Source of the DNA: Zygnema cylindricum
Lineage: Eukaryota > Streptophyta > Zygnematophyceae > Zygnematales > Zygnemataceae
Assembly: GCA_037447655.1 (NCBI GenBank)
Contig: JBBHKE010001622.1
Location: forward strand, 64,001 to 118,040
Reading direction: 5' to 3'
Length of the DNA: 54,040 nucleotides
A program made the position numbers and the translations under genes. The notes under the pieces are model-generated. The model saw only the letters and a program-made list of their open reading frames with translations. It had not been told where the DNA came from and did no database searches. Below, piece after piece: positions 1 to 10,184 of this stretch; positions within the stretch are counted from its first letter, which is position 1; each line of letters opens with the position of its first letter.

Positions 1-1788
1 CAGGAACAATTTTCTCATCCGGTAAATAACACAATTTTAACACTCTTGCAAGCACATTTTCCCTCACAAAATGAAGTCTGACATTCATGTGCTTGCTCTT
101 AAAATGATGACTCGGGTTAGTAGCAATAGCAATGGCTGCCTGATTGTCACACCAAATAATCTATGGACCTGTCTGCATGTATCCTAGTTTTTGCAAAATG
201 GACATAACCCATAGGAGTTCTTTAAGTGCTGAAGCTGATGCCATGTACTCTTCTCCATTATAGATTGTGCTGTAACCTTTTGTTGCTTGCTGCTCTAGCA
301 GCAAGTTCCATCTCCGATCTTTAGGACGAAGCCGGTTGTGGATTTTCGGCTTGACATATCCCCATAGTTGGCGTCACTCCAAGTCTGCATTTTCACTTCT
401 CCTCCTCCGAGTATCAGCTTAAGATCTCGAGTGCCTGCAAGGTATCTCAAAACTCTTTTTGCGGCTTCCCACTCTGCCCTCTTGGGATTCTGCAAACTTC
501 TACTTAGGACTTCTACAGCTGCTGCAATGTCAGGTTTCGTACAATTCAGGAAGTATATGAGACTTCCCACTACCTGTTTATACGGCTTCGAAACCATAAA
601 TTCTTCCTCCCTTGACTTTAAACTCTCACTAACCATTATGCCTGAGTCTGACTCACTTCTATCAAGCTTCTGTCTGAATTCCATGGGAGTAATAGATCCT
701 TTTACATCTTTCATTTCAAATTTTTCGAGCATATTATTTATTGCTTCCTTTTGGGTTAACATAATTAGTTTTCTATTTCTGTCTCTCTCTACCTGTATTC
801 CTAAGATATACTTAGATCCACCAAGGTCCTGCATCTCGAATCTCGCCCTTAAAGCCGTTTTAATTTGATTTATTTCATCCATAGACTTGCTTATTAAAAG
901 CAAGTCATCCACATATACAGAAATATATAGAATCCCATCCTCCCATCGCAGTACGTAGACTGAATGATCTGAACTAATCCTTTGAAATCCTAGTCCAGTA
1001 AGATATTCATCCAGTTTTGAGTTCCATTGTCTAGGGGCTTGATTCAGCCCATACAAAGATATTATTTGTTTACACACTAAGTTTTCTTTCCCTTTCTCTG
1101 CATATATCTCCAGTGTCTTCATGTAAATGGGCTCCTCTAATTCTCCATGCAGGAAGGTCATCTTAACGTCCATCTGGTGGACTTCCATGGTTTCTATAGC
1201 TGCCAAACTTAGTAAGATTCTAACAGTGGGAAATCTGACAACTGGAGAGAAGGTTTCCTCAAAATCAATACCTTCTTTCTGATTGTAACCTTTGGCCACA
1301 AGTTTGGCCTTGTATCTTTCGATGGTGTTATCCGGGTTGAGCTTCACTTTGAACACCCATTTGCTGCCGATGGCTTTCCTGCCCGAAGGAAGATCCACTA
1401 GCTCCCACGTCTGCGCCTCCATGATGGACTTCATTTCGTCATTTACCGCCTCGATCGAGTGATTTTTCTTGGGTAATGAGAAGGCCTCCTGAATTGTTAG
1501 CAGTTCCGTTGTAGCTGCAGAAAAAGCAAAATGTGAGCTTGCTTGCAGACGACTGCTGGTTCTTTTTCCCCCCCGGAAATTCTGACGCTGAAATCGTCGG
1601 CAACCTGCTATTTGTTTTCCTGTTCTGAGCTGTTGCTGGTGCCGAAAGTGGATTTGGATTTGGTGGTTCCACATGTGTAGGTTGTGTAGATGCTGGTGTT
1701 GAATCTCTTTCTGCAACAGGTGCTGCATTTGGTAGAGGAACCTGTGGAGATGTAGTTGTAGCCGGTGACTATGACTGAAAATAGACAA
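1..1788 (-). pseudogene. Reverse transcriptase and RNase H of A
   Basis: The frame 1788-295 is open for 497 codons. Residues from about 95 on are a Copia RT: TIQEAF, EAQTWELVDLP, KWVFKVKLNPD, VHQMDVKM with catalytic D207, APRQW, and the catalytic YVDD at residues 292-295. RNase H begins with WSDANYGD (Asp at residue 472). After a stop near 295 it continues in another frame to position 1 with WCDNQAAIAIA, SKHM.VRLHFVRE and CYLPDEK. The first ~70 codons of the open frame look out of frame; the true linker (PTISASEFPGGKK) is in the next frame, shifted near a C-run at about 1570. The RT core looks catalytically complete. Confidence 0.88.
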
Positions 1789-2589
1789 GTTGAGTATGCT
1801 GAAAGATCACATACTCTTGTACCTTTCCTGCTTGGTCACTTTCGGTGTTTGTGAACAGATCAACCAAATCCTGTTCATCTTTTAACTGTATATTTCTACA
1901 TAGAATAACTTTCTTTTTCTCTAAGACATATACCGTATAACCTTTTGCATTGTCATCATATCTCATAAAGATTCCAGGTTAGCCCTTAACTTCCATTTTC
2001 CATCTAATCTGCGATGTATCTAAGACAAAACATTTGCTGCCAGATACTTTAAAGTGACTATCATCTGGTTTCATGCTTGTCCAGAGTTCATAGGGTGTAG
2101 TCTCAACCGATCTAGATGCAATTCTATATTTAATATAAACCGCACAATTGAGTGCTTCAGCCCAAAATTTCAAATCTAAACCTTTGTCTCCAAGCATAGA
2201 TCTAGCACTTTCTGTTACAGTTCTATTTAGTCTTTCAGATACACCATTCTGTTCCAGTGTGTACGGATCTGTCAGGTTATGACTGATACCTCCCTGGAGG
2301 AGAAATTGTTCGAACTCCTTTGAAGTATATTCTCCTCCGTTGTTCGATCTTAGTAACAGGATCGGAACCCCAAGCAGTTTTTCTGCCCATGCCTGAAGTG
2401 TTTGAAGTGTATAAACACTTCACTCTTGTGCTGCATAAAGTAAACTTTTGTGAACCTCGAGTAGTCATCAGTGAATATAACCATGTAGTGAACACCACAA
2501 GCTGATTGAACTTGTGATGGACCGAGATCATCCGAGTGGATAAGTTGTAGAACCTTGTCCGATCTATGGTAAGATTGCTGTGGAAAAGG
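1769..2589 (-). pseudogene. Integrase core and C-terminal region of A
   Basis: Integrase would join element cDNA to the host chromosome. Pieces in several frames match the family. They include the RSNNGGEY region (the DDE second Asp changed to Asn), the PEQNGV region degraded near 2230-2270, the block KGLDLKFWAEALNCAVYIKYRIASRS at 1979-2197, and the VSGSKCFVLDTS and YDDNAKGYTVYVLEKKKVILCRNIQ blocks. The order matches intact relatives H and I. Multiple stops make it non-functional. Confidence 0.8.
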
Positions 2590-3171
2590 TTATCTGTGAA
2601 TCTTGCCAAGAGAGTATCCATCACATGATTTCACAGGCTGAGAATTAAGAGAAACGCCCTCAATCTTTCCTAACTTCACCATCTTTTGTAAGCTATCATG
2701 ATTGACATGGCCTAATCTCTTATGCCATAACTCATTAACAAACGATACACTGGAATAGAGAACATCATGTTCTTTGTATCCAGCCATATCCATCCTATAC
2801 ATCTTGCTTGCATCTCTAGTTCCTGTCACTGCAACTTTACCAAGCTTGCTAACAACCTGTCTCCCTCCTTTGAGGACTACATCAAAGACTTTGCCCTCTA
2901 CCAAAGAAGTAGAAAATAGATTCTTTTTGAACTCAAGTACATATAACACATTGTGGAGAGTTCTTTCTACCGACTTTCCCCCCACATCTACCATTAAAGA
3001 TACATCACCCTGTGCTGTAGTTTGCACACTCATGCCGCAGGCATAGTAGATGTTCTTTGGAGTTTTCGCCTTGAGGCTGGAAAAACTGGACTTGTTCCAA
3101 CACATGTGTGCTGAGGCTCCGGTATCCATGATCCATCCTGTATCTTTTTGACCCTCCACAGCTGCCGCCAT
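2590..3171 (-). pseudogene. Protease and GAG-pre-integrase segment of A
   Basis: A 193-codon open frame carries the aspartic protease motif DTGA at residues 16-19 (WIMDTGASAHMC). It then carries the Copia spacer with TLHNVLYV and FKKNLFS, and the integrase N-terminal zinc-binding segment LWHKRLGH. The C-terminal half of that HHCC motif reads CDGYSLGK, so the second Cys of the usual CDGCALGK is replaced by Tyr. The frame is lost at about 2590, where integrase continues in another frame. The protease would cleave the Gag-Pol precursor. Confidence 0.85.
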
Positions 3172-3329
3172 TGCGAATAATTATGCTTCTTCCCCTTCAG
3201 TATAAGACAATGGATCATCCTCTTTAGTTGCAGAACCTGAGAAGAGAGCAGTTCTCCGGGAAGAGTTCCCAGAAAAGCCCTTATGATATGGGCTTTGCTG
3301 CCAGCCTGGATGATATAGTGTTGTTTCAT

Positions 3330-4135
3330 TTGCCTTTTGAGATTCCAACAGAACCTGTATCCATGTCCCTTTTCAGAACATTAAAAGCAAGTAGTAGATT
3401 GTTTATTTGGCCTATTGTTATAGTGATTTTGATTCTGATTCCTATCCTGAATTTTGTTCTGATTAAGTAAATTTTTTCTGTCAAAATTTGTGTTCAAAGC
3501 TTCTACCTTTCTCTCTCCCTGAAGTATTTTAGTAGTTGCTTCCTCTTCTAAGATCAGATTGTATACTAGTTGAAATGTTCAGCTAGACTTATCATGAGTT
3601 TTCAGTTGGACAGACACCCCTTTCTTGTTACTAAGGAGTCCTCTAACAAGTAAAGCTGCCTGCTAGAACCCAGGAAATGAGCCACCAGCAGACAAATGTG
3701 CATCAATCAGAGCACGAAAGTTATCACAATATTCCACCATACTCCCCCCGGAGTATTTATAGTCCCATATTTGTCCAGCCACCAGAAGTTCCCCCTGGAC
3801 ATTACACTTCTCAAAAGCAGTTTTTAGTGATTTCCAGATTTCTTTTGCTTTCTTAATTTTAAGCCGAGACATGACCAAATTCTCGGAGATGCACAGAATC
3901 AGATTTTTTCGCCCCAGTGAGTTTTTCTTTGCCCAACTCGCATCTGTTTAATCTAATGTACCATCCAAGACCCCAGTAGATCAGCAATTTCAAATGTGGA
4001 TTTAACCATCGCCGCCCAGTATGCATACTTTTGGCCATTGAATATGGGAAATCTTGATGAAATGCCCATAACATGTTGTTCTACAACCACAGTAGCAGGA
4101 GGAGAGCCAGAAGCAGTAATAGTGGAAGTAGACAT
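3330..4135 (-). pseudogene. gag of element A (broken)
   Basis: The Gag nucleocapsid begins at ATG 4135 inside the LTR with a Ser/Thr/Pro-rich leader, then the shared motif EQHVMGISSRFPIF and KYAYW. A stop closes this frame at 3953. The rest continues in another frame as the Copia gag block with MSRLKIKKAKEIW, WDYKYSGGSMVEY and ALIDAHLSAGG. A CCHC zinc knuckle (CX2CX4HX4C) lies at about 3348-3389 but contains an in-frame stop. At least two frameshifts are present. Gag would form the virus-like particle and bind the element RNA. The start is chosen because E, F, G, H and I all begin at the homologous ATG. Confidence 0.8.
4064..4073 (-). promoter_or_regulatory. Primer binding site of A (half tRNA-iMet type)
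   Basis: The minus strand reads TGTTATGGGC directly after the LTR's terminal CA. This complements the anticodon loop of eukaryotic initiator tRNA-Met (GCCCATAACC) with one mismatch at the first base. It does not complement the tRNA 3' end. The same bases encode Val-Met-Gly of gag. Confidence 0.7.
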
Positions 4136-5060
4136 TTAAAGTAGAAGCTAACAAGCTCCCTACTCAACAGGCAACTTCAAGATGTGATAGAATGCAACTC
4201 AGTGATCTATGCTGCCTCAAATTCTGCAAAACAGTAGTTAGCACAGTGTAGAATCACTTAACAAAGATTCAACTCAATTGATCTAGTCAACCATAAGATA
4301 TTCACACTGCAGATTCACAAAAACTGCCTTAGTAGATTAATATCCGAAGACTTGGATGATCACAATTTGTCTAAGTCCTAAACTCTATACTTACAGTGAA
4401 TATCTACTGGTCACACTAATTTATGTGACTGTACTATAGTACTGTCCTATGCTATGACAAAGTACTAAAACTGTACTTACTATTCCTAGAGTACTTCCAA
4501 AACCTAATTTTGCCATTTCTCTAAATCTGAATAGTGCGACACTATTTTAAATTAGCTAAACTACAAATCCTTCTTTCCAGATATTTACAGATAGAAGACC
4601 GTACATTAAATGTTCCTGGCGCTTAGTCAGCAAGTGTCCATAGCATCCGGCTAACTGTTGTCGTCTAGTACGAAACACCTAATACCGTCCAAGTGTGCTT
4701 CGTCATTTGTGGTCCCTTCTGAATCGCGTCCGTTAATTCAATTTCAATCAACGACCCTTCTTTGCTGACCATACCATACTTTCCTAGATATGCGGTTTGT
4801 GTTTTGTTCGTCCGATTTCGTCAATCCGCTCGTTATTCTCCCGACACGTGTAACTGGCCATCGGCGCTACTCCGTAAAACCTCCAACACCCTTTTCCTGC
4901 CGACACCTGTCCAGCTGGCTGTACAGTACACTCTCTTAATCTTTTAGTACTGTAACACTATTTGAGGTAAGTATTACAAGTTTTCATTTCCCAAAATATT
5001 CTAAGTCTTTAATTCCTCCTCATAGCTCTATCTACTAAGTAAAGATTTCCAAATTCAACA
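4074..5060 (-). repeat. 5' LTR of element A, containing the gag start
   Basis: The LTR begins TGTTGAATTTGG at 5060 (minus strand) and ends GAACAACA at 4074, giving TGTTG/CAACA termini. Only one copy is in the window, so the borders rest on these termini, on the primer site next to 4074, and on the abrupt change to element B coding sequence at 5061. The gag ATG at 4135 lies inside it, 62 nt before the end. Confidence 0.8.
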
Positions 5061-6287
5061 AAGACCGCTTTTCTAAATGGTGAGTTAGAGGAAGAAATTT
5101 TCATGAGACAACCCGAGGGGTTCGTGGAAGAAGGAGAAGAGAGCAAAGTCTGCATGCTCATAAAGTCTTTATATCGACCGAAGCACGCTCCTTGATAGTG
5201 GAATAAGAAACTAGATGAGTTTCTTACCAGTCTGGGATATATCCGTATCAGCTCTGACCATTCTATCTATATGTTTGAAGATGAGAATGGTGTAATTTTT
5301 ATTGCAATTTATGTGGATCATTTGCTTGTGTTGAGTAAATCTTTGGAAAAGATCAATAAGTTAAAGAAAGATCTTAGAAACAAATTTGATATGAAGTATT
5401 TAGGGGAGGCAAGATATATTTTGGGGATTCAAATCGAGAGAGATAGGGGGAAGAAGATTATCAGACTTACTATGAAAGAAGCAATAGGTAATATGCTTGA
5501 GAAATTCTAGATGGAATATGCTAACAGTTGTACCACTCCCATGGACTTGAAAAAAGTAACTGATGGGAGTGTAGAAGGAGGAGTGATGATCTTAGATGAT
5601 CATATGAGTCCAGATGAGAGAGAGTTTATGAATTCTATCCCTTATATACAGGTCGTTGGAAGTTTAATCTATTTTATGAATTGTACCAGGCCGGACATAG
5701 CGGCAGTAGTTGGAGTACTCAGTTAGGAGTCTTAATGATCCTAAGAAGAGAGACTGGGAGGCTGCCAAGATAGTTATGAGATATCTGGTAGGAACTAGAG
5801 AGTCATGGTTGCATTTGGGAGGGGAGCACACTGACATCATTACTTGGAGTGACGCCAGTTATAGGGACGCACCTATGAGACGATGTACTTCTGGGTATGT
5901 GTTCTATATTGGGGAAGGTGCTTGCTGTTGGAGCAGTAAGCAACAAAATGTAGTTGCTCAGTCCACTAGGGAGGCTGAGTACATGGCCTCTTGTTTTGCT
6001 GTGAAAGAGTTGATGTGGGTCAAGTCCTTGCTACAAAACTGAGGTATATGAAGGAGGGGGTGCATGAAGTGTTTTGTGATAATCAAGCGGCCATAGCAAT
6101 TGTAGCCAATCCTAAACATCATTTTAAGGCTAAACATATAGACATAAGATTAAGTTTTGTAAGAGAAAAAGTGGAGAATAAAATAGTGAATCTTGTATAT
6201 AGATCTGATGAGGAAATGGTGGCTGACATGATGACCAAACCTGTGCCCTCTCCAAATTTAAAAAATTGCAGAGAAAAGTGTTGATTA
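5061..6287 (+). pseudogene. RT and RNase H of element B
   Basis: The frame starts in the RT palm motif (KTAFLNGELEEEIFM) and runs through the KHAP region and SSDHSIYMFEDENGV to the catalytic box, which reads YVDH at 5310-5321 instead of YVDD. Next come YLGEARYILGIQIERDR and the GSLIYFMNCTRPDIAA block. Stops occur at about 5508 and 5723. RNase H carries WSDASYRD, CWSSKQQNVVAQSTREAEYMA, FCDNQAAIAI, KHIDIRLSFVREK and ADMMTKP, ending at about 6284. The YVDD change plus the stops make it inactive. Confidence 0.88.
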
Positions 6288-6310
6288 AAAGAAAAGTTAA
6301 AATTAGACTA

Positions 6311-6324
6311 GAAAATAAGGGGAG
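6311..6324 (+). promoter_or_regulatory. Polypurine tract of element B
   Basis: The purine run GAAAATAAGGGGAG sits directly before the TG that opens the 3' LTR. This is the expected primer for plus-strand DNA synthesis. Confidence 0.75.
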
Positions 6325-6529
6325 TGTTGAAATAATTAGTTTTATTGTATTATCTAGGTCTAAATTAATTAGCAAAAAACATACAAAGAAAATGTAGGTA
6401 GCGTGCCTCCATCTTTTCTCTCTCGCCCCCATACTTGTTGTAGTCACTGAAGGAGAGAGAGAGCGATGGAGCCATGGCTGCCTCAGATCTATGGGAAAGA
6501 CTAAAGAGTGACTTAATTCACTCTCAACA
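6325..6529 (+). repeat. 3' LTR of element B, with an in-frame ATG
   Basis: The LTR starts TGTTGAAATAATT after the polypurine tract and ends ACTCTCAACA, giving TGTTGA/TCAACA termini and a length of 205 bp. An ATG at 6474 in good context (GCCATGG) opens a frame of 18 codons plus two bases that reaches the terminal CA. That is the same phase as the gag starts in the other elements' LTRs. The 3' border is inferred from the matching termini, since the 5' LTR is outside the window. Confidence 0.65.
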
Positions 6530-6534
6530 AAAAG

Positions 6535-6605
6535 GTTGAGTCCGGCAGGACTCGAACCCCCGACCGGCAAAGCGCGGCGTAGCCGTTAGCTCTAACCAGT
6601 CTATT
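6535..6605 (-). other. tRNA-like sequence, possible tRNA pseudogene or SINE head
   Basis: On the minus strand, GGTTCGAGTCC is a perfect Pol III B-box. About 45 bases upstream, TGGTTAGAGC matches the second half of an A-box/D-arm. The T-loop TTCGAGT is canonical, but its stem has a mismatch. The 5' half of the D-stem and the matching acceptor strand are not recognisable, and the A-to-B spacing is about four bases too long. So it is not a convincing functional tRNA. A tRNA-derived SINE or tRNA relic is more likely. Confidence 0.4.
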
Positions 6606-7300
6606 GTAGAAGTCCGTTAGGAGATATAGGGTTTGATTAGTAATTAAACTATTCTACTATACAGAAATCATTTAACTTAAAATGTTTACGGCATGCATAG
6701 ATAGAGTTTGATAAAGTACGATGTACTATACTAATTTGAAACGCATATTGCTCAAGTATTTATTGCGACTGAGATTACATTTCGCGTCAAATCTGACGGC
6801 GCACATCATCGCCGAAACCCTGGAATGGTAACTTTGGCAATTAGTGACGTGGCATGACCTGGCGCCACGTGGAGAGATTACATTTGGTCGTAGGAATTCG
6901 AGGAACCTACGGACGAGTGGAAAATGGACACTCGTCCACCTAATGGCCTTGTCGTACAGAGGCCGTACAAAAAGTACATAGGCAGGAGTACTTTCTTGTA
7001 CTGTACAGTGTTCTTGGTTCGTACTTGCAATAGATAGGGGCTGTGAGAGGAACTAGGAAAAATTGGGACTTGGGAAAAATCAGGAAGATAGTCCTCTCTC
7101 TCTTTGAGAGTTTGTAGAAATTAGCATCTTTGCCACCCTATAACTTATCGCCTAGTTGTGCGTTTTCAGAGATTTCTTTTTCTATAGACTCAAGGGAATC
7201 CAAACTGCACGGAGGTGCAATTAGATTGTCTGGTTGTCTGCTTGGGTAGCAGTGGTTTCCATTGAAAGTGGGTTAGTTAAATACTATCTAGAGGCTTCTT
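6606..7300. other. Unassigned stretch between element B and element C
   Basis: No coding frame is recognisable. The region has GTAC-rich words (GTACAAAAAGTAC, CTGTACTGTACAG), a CTCTCTCTCT run near 7091 and AT-rich flanks. The part from about 7010 could be a degraded LTR or leader of element C, but no repeat partner, TG/CA pair or primer site supports this. Confidence 0.4.
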
Positions 7301-7334
7301 GTATTCTTTAGTCCCATGGAGGACACAGAATTGC

Positions 7335-8337
7335 AGAACTAAAGGCCCAATCTTGTTGTACCGGATGAACTTGGCTAATGAAATCGACTTTGCATGCTCC
7401 AGTGTTCTTCTGGAAAATGTTTTGTGGCATAAGAGGCTCGGTCATGTTCATCATGAGAAACTTGATAAAATGGTGAAACAAGATATGATAGATGGTGTAA
7501 AGTTAGGACAAAAAAAGTCTCATGTATGTGATGGTTGTGCTTTGGGGAAGCTTCATTAGCAACCCCTACCTCACACCACAGATAACCGAGCCACGGATTT
7601 GCTGCAAATTATTCATTCGGACGTGTGGGGACCGTCAAAAGTCCCTTCCCTAAGTGGCAGCTGGTTTCTAGTTACTCTTACCGATGAATTCTCACGGTAC
7701 AGTAGAGTTTACTTCATGAAGGAAAAGAGTGAAGTGTTCACTCACTTCAAGCATTTCTGAACGTGGACGAAAAAAACTTCACGAGAAGCCAAATCTCTCT
7801 CTTCGGTCCGACAACGGGGGAGAATATATTTCGAATGCATTCTCGGACTACTTAAGGGAACACGGCATCTCTTGTCAATTGAAAGTTCCTTATACTCTGG
7901 AGCAAAATGGAGTATCCGTAAGACTTAACCAGACTTTAACGGAGAGTGCAAAATCTATGATATTGGATAAAGGAATAGATTTTAAATTTTGGGGTGAGGC
8001 TTTTTCTTGTGGATCTTATATTAGGAATAGAATAGAAACCAAGGCGGTAAAAGGGAAGACACCCTATGAAATGTGGACCGGAAAGAAACCCAATGTAAGT
8101 CACTTCCGTGTTTTTGGTAGCAAATATTTTATTTTGGATAATCTTCCTATTTCTAAGCTTCATCCAAAATCTGTTCCGGGAACTTTTACGGGCTATGATG
8201 ATGAGTCGGTAGGCTATAGATTTTATAATCCAGATAGAAAAACTCTTCAGGTTGCTAGGAATATTCAGGTTAAGGAAGAAAGTCAATCGGTTGATGTACT
8301 TGGCATGATAGATTTTGAGAAAAATGACAAAAATTAA
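7335..8337 (+). pseudogene. GAG-pre-integrase and integrase of C
   Basis: The N-terminal HHCC zinc region is present: WHKRLGHVHHEK and CDGCALGKLH, then a stop at 7557. The catalytic core follows with HSDVWGPSKVP, TDEFSRYSRVYFMKEKSEV, SDNGGEY and the region usually PEQNGVSERLN (here LEQNGVSVRLN). The catalytic Glu in SERLN is changed to Val, so the DDE triad is broken. A frameshift near 7760 separates the first Asp from the rest. The C-terminal block runs through FKFWGEAFSCGSYIRNRIE, GYDDESVGYRFYNPD and VARNIQVKEE, ending at 8337. Confidence 0.85.
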
Positions 8338-8379
8338 GAATATGTAATTTTTGAAAACGTTCCTCTTTCCTCTTTCACA

Positions 8380-10161
8380 AGTTCTTCCTCTATTTCTACT
8401 CCGGTATTCCTGTCATTCAACTTGTACAGCAAGCTCCTCCTCCTCCTCTACCTCCTCCTCCTCCTCGTTGACAGCAACCTACGGATGTAACAGTTCTAGC
8501 CTCAGATTTTCCGAGGGGAAGAAGGCAAAGCAGCAGGCTGCGAGGTGAACCGGTGGAACATGCTCTATTTTTTGCCACCACAATGAATCCAGTCACCATA
8601 AAATAAGCTTTTTCAGCCCCAGAAAATGATCAATGGATTTCCGCGGGGAATGATGAATTGCGATCGATAATGGAAGCTCAAACTTGGGAGCTTGTGGAGC
8701 TTCCGCTGGATCGAAAGGCCATCGGTTCTAATTGGGTCTTCAAAGTTAAGCTAAATCCAGACAATTCTATTGAAAGATATAAGGCTAGGCTTGTTGTAAA
8801 GGACTATAGTCCGAAGGAGGGAATTGACTATGAGGAGACTTTCTCTCCGGTTGTCCGGTTTCCAACTGTTAGAAGTCTTTTATCATTAGCAGCCATTGAG
8901 GATATGGAATTACATCAAATGGATGTTAAGAACAATTTCTTGCATGGAGATTTAGAGGAAGTGATCTATATGAAGCAGCATGAAATATATGCAGAGACCG
9001 GAAAAGAAAATCTGGTTTGTAAACTGTTAAAATCTTTGTACAGTCTGAAGCAGGCTCCACGTCAATGGAATCTGAAACTATTTGAGTTTCTAACTAGTCT
9101 CGGTTTTGTGAGGATTAGTTTATATCACTCAGTTAATGTTATGGAAGAGGAAGATGGGATTATTTACATTGCTGTGTATGTAAATGATTTGGTGCTACTG
9201 AGTAAGTCATTGAATGAGATTAATAAAATAAAGACAGCCTTGAATTCGAGATTTGAGATGAAAGATTTTGGGGAGGCAAAGTATATTCTCAGGATTTAGG
9301 TAGAAAGGGATAGAGATAGGAGAATAATCTATCTAACACAACGGGAAGCGATTGGGAAAATTCTTAAGAAGTTTGGCATGGCAAAGGCAAAAGGAAGTGC
9401 CACTCTCATGGAATTCAAGCAAAAGGTGGAAGGCATGGAGACCGAGAGAGGAGTCATTTTTGATTACACCTTGGAATTAGAGGAGGCAGATTCTATGGCC
9501 GCCATTCCATATCGTGATATTAACGGCAATCTAATCCACTTCATGAACTGCACACATTGAACATTGTGGCAGCAGTTGGTGTTCTAAGCTGGAGTTTAAA
9601 AAATCCGAGGAGATCGGATTGGGAGGCAGCAAAGAGGGTGCTTCAGTATCTTGCAGGGACACAAAATCTAAGACTCGCTCTCGGTGGCGAAGAGGTGAAG
9701 ATTCAGACTTGGAGCGATGCGAGCTACAAGGAAACGCCAAGCCAGCGCTCCACCAACAAATTTATTTTGAAGATCAGAAGTGGAACATGTTGCTAGAGCA
9801 ACAAGCTTAAAAAAGTCACAGCTCAGTCTACAATGGAGGCTGAATACATGGCAGCGGCTCAGCTTTCAAGGAGTTACTTTGGGTAAAATCTCTCCTTTAA
9901 AAACTTCACTTTATGCAATCTGGGCTTCAAGTAGTGTGGTGTAACAACCAGGCAGCTATAGCGATTGCATCAAACCCAAGTCATCACTTCAAAAGCAAGC
10001 ACATTGATATCAAGTTGCATTTTGTAAGAGAGAAGGGGGTGATTAAAATTTTATAACTCAGTTATTTGCCGGATGAGATGATGGTAGCAGATATGATGAC
10101 TAAGCCTTTACCTGCACCTAAGTTGAAGTTTTGTAGAGAGGCATGTGGACTTAGTGGTTGA
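8380..10161 (+). pseudogene. Linker, RT and RNase H of C
   Basis: A proline-rich linker encoded by CTC repeats (8432-8466) is followed by the ASDFPRGRR motif and RT with EAQTWELVELP, NWVFKVKLNPD, DVKNNFLHGDLEE and the LKQAPRQWN region. The catalytic box is YVND at 9177-9188 instead of YVDD. Stops occur at about 9299 and 9560 and a shift near 9797. RNase H blocks are WSDASYKE, a degraded CWSNKL, MEAEYMAAA, WCNNQAAIAI (the catalytic-site Asp of WCDNQ replaced by Asn), KHIDIKLHFVRE and ADMMTKPLPAPKL, ending GLSG-stop at 10161. Confidence 0.87.
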
Positions 10162-10169
10162 GATAATCT

Positions 10170-10184
10170 AAAGGTTTAGAGGAG
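10170..10184 (+). promoter_or_regulatory. Polypurine tract of element C
   Basis: AAAGGTTTAGAGGAG lies directly before the LTR start at 10185, ten bases after the RNase H stop. It is the likely plus-strand primer. Confidence 0.65.

Larger units (their letters stand above)
1..5060 (-). mobile_element. Element A: Ty1/Copia LTR retrotransposon, cut by the window edge
   Basis: Reading on the minus strand, a 987-bp 5' LTR (5060 to 4074) is followed by a tRNA-complementary primer site, gag, protease, integrase, RT and RNase H. The element then runs off position 1 inside RNase H, so its 3' LTR is not seen. The domain order protease-integrase-RT-RNase H is diagnostic of Copia. The outer LTR edge abuts a sequence that codes for the RT of element B on the other strand, so A landed inside B. 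Several stops and frameshifts interrupt the polyprotein, so it is a decayed copy. It belongs to the same lineage as E, F, G, H and I. Confidence 0.92.
5061..6529 (+). mobile_element. Element B: Copia 3' part, interrupted by element A
   Basis: This contains RT from the MDVKTAF region onward, RNase H, a polypurine tract and a short 3' LTR. Upstream sequence is missing because element A begins at 5060 in the middle of the RT motif; the rest should lie left of the window. If A made a normal 5-bp duplication, AAGAC (5061-5065) should be repeated beyond A's 3' LTR. B differs in LTR sequence and RT detail from the other elements. Confidence 0.85.

Noticed and set aside
1575-1788. His/Gln-rich N-terminal part of the 497-codon frame in A as a novel protein domain
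   Set aside because: The genuine linker wording (PTISASEFPGGKK) is in the neighbouring frame up to a homopolymer near 1570. The His-rich part is an out-of-frame reading.
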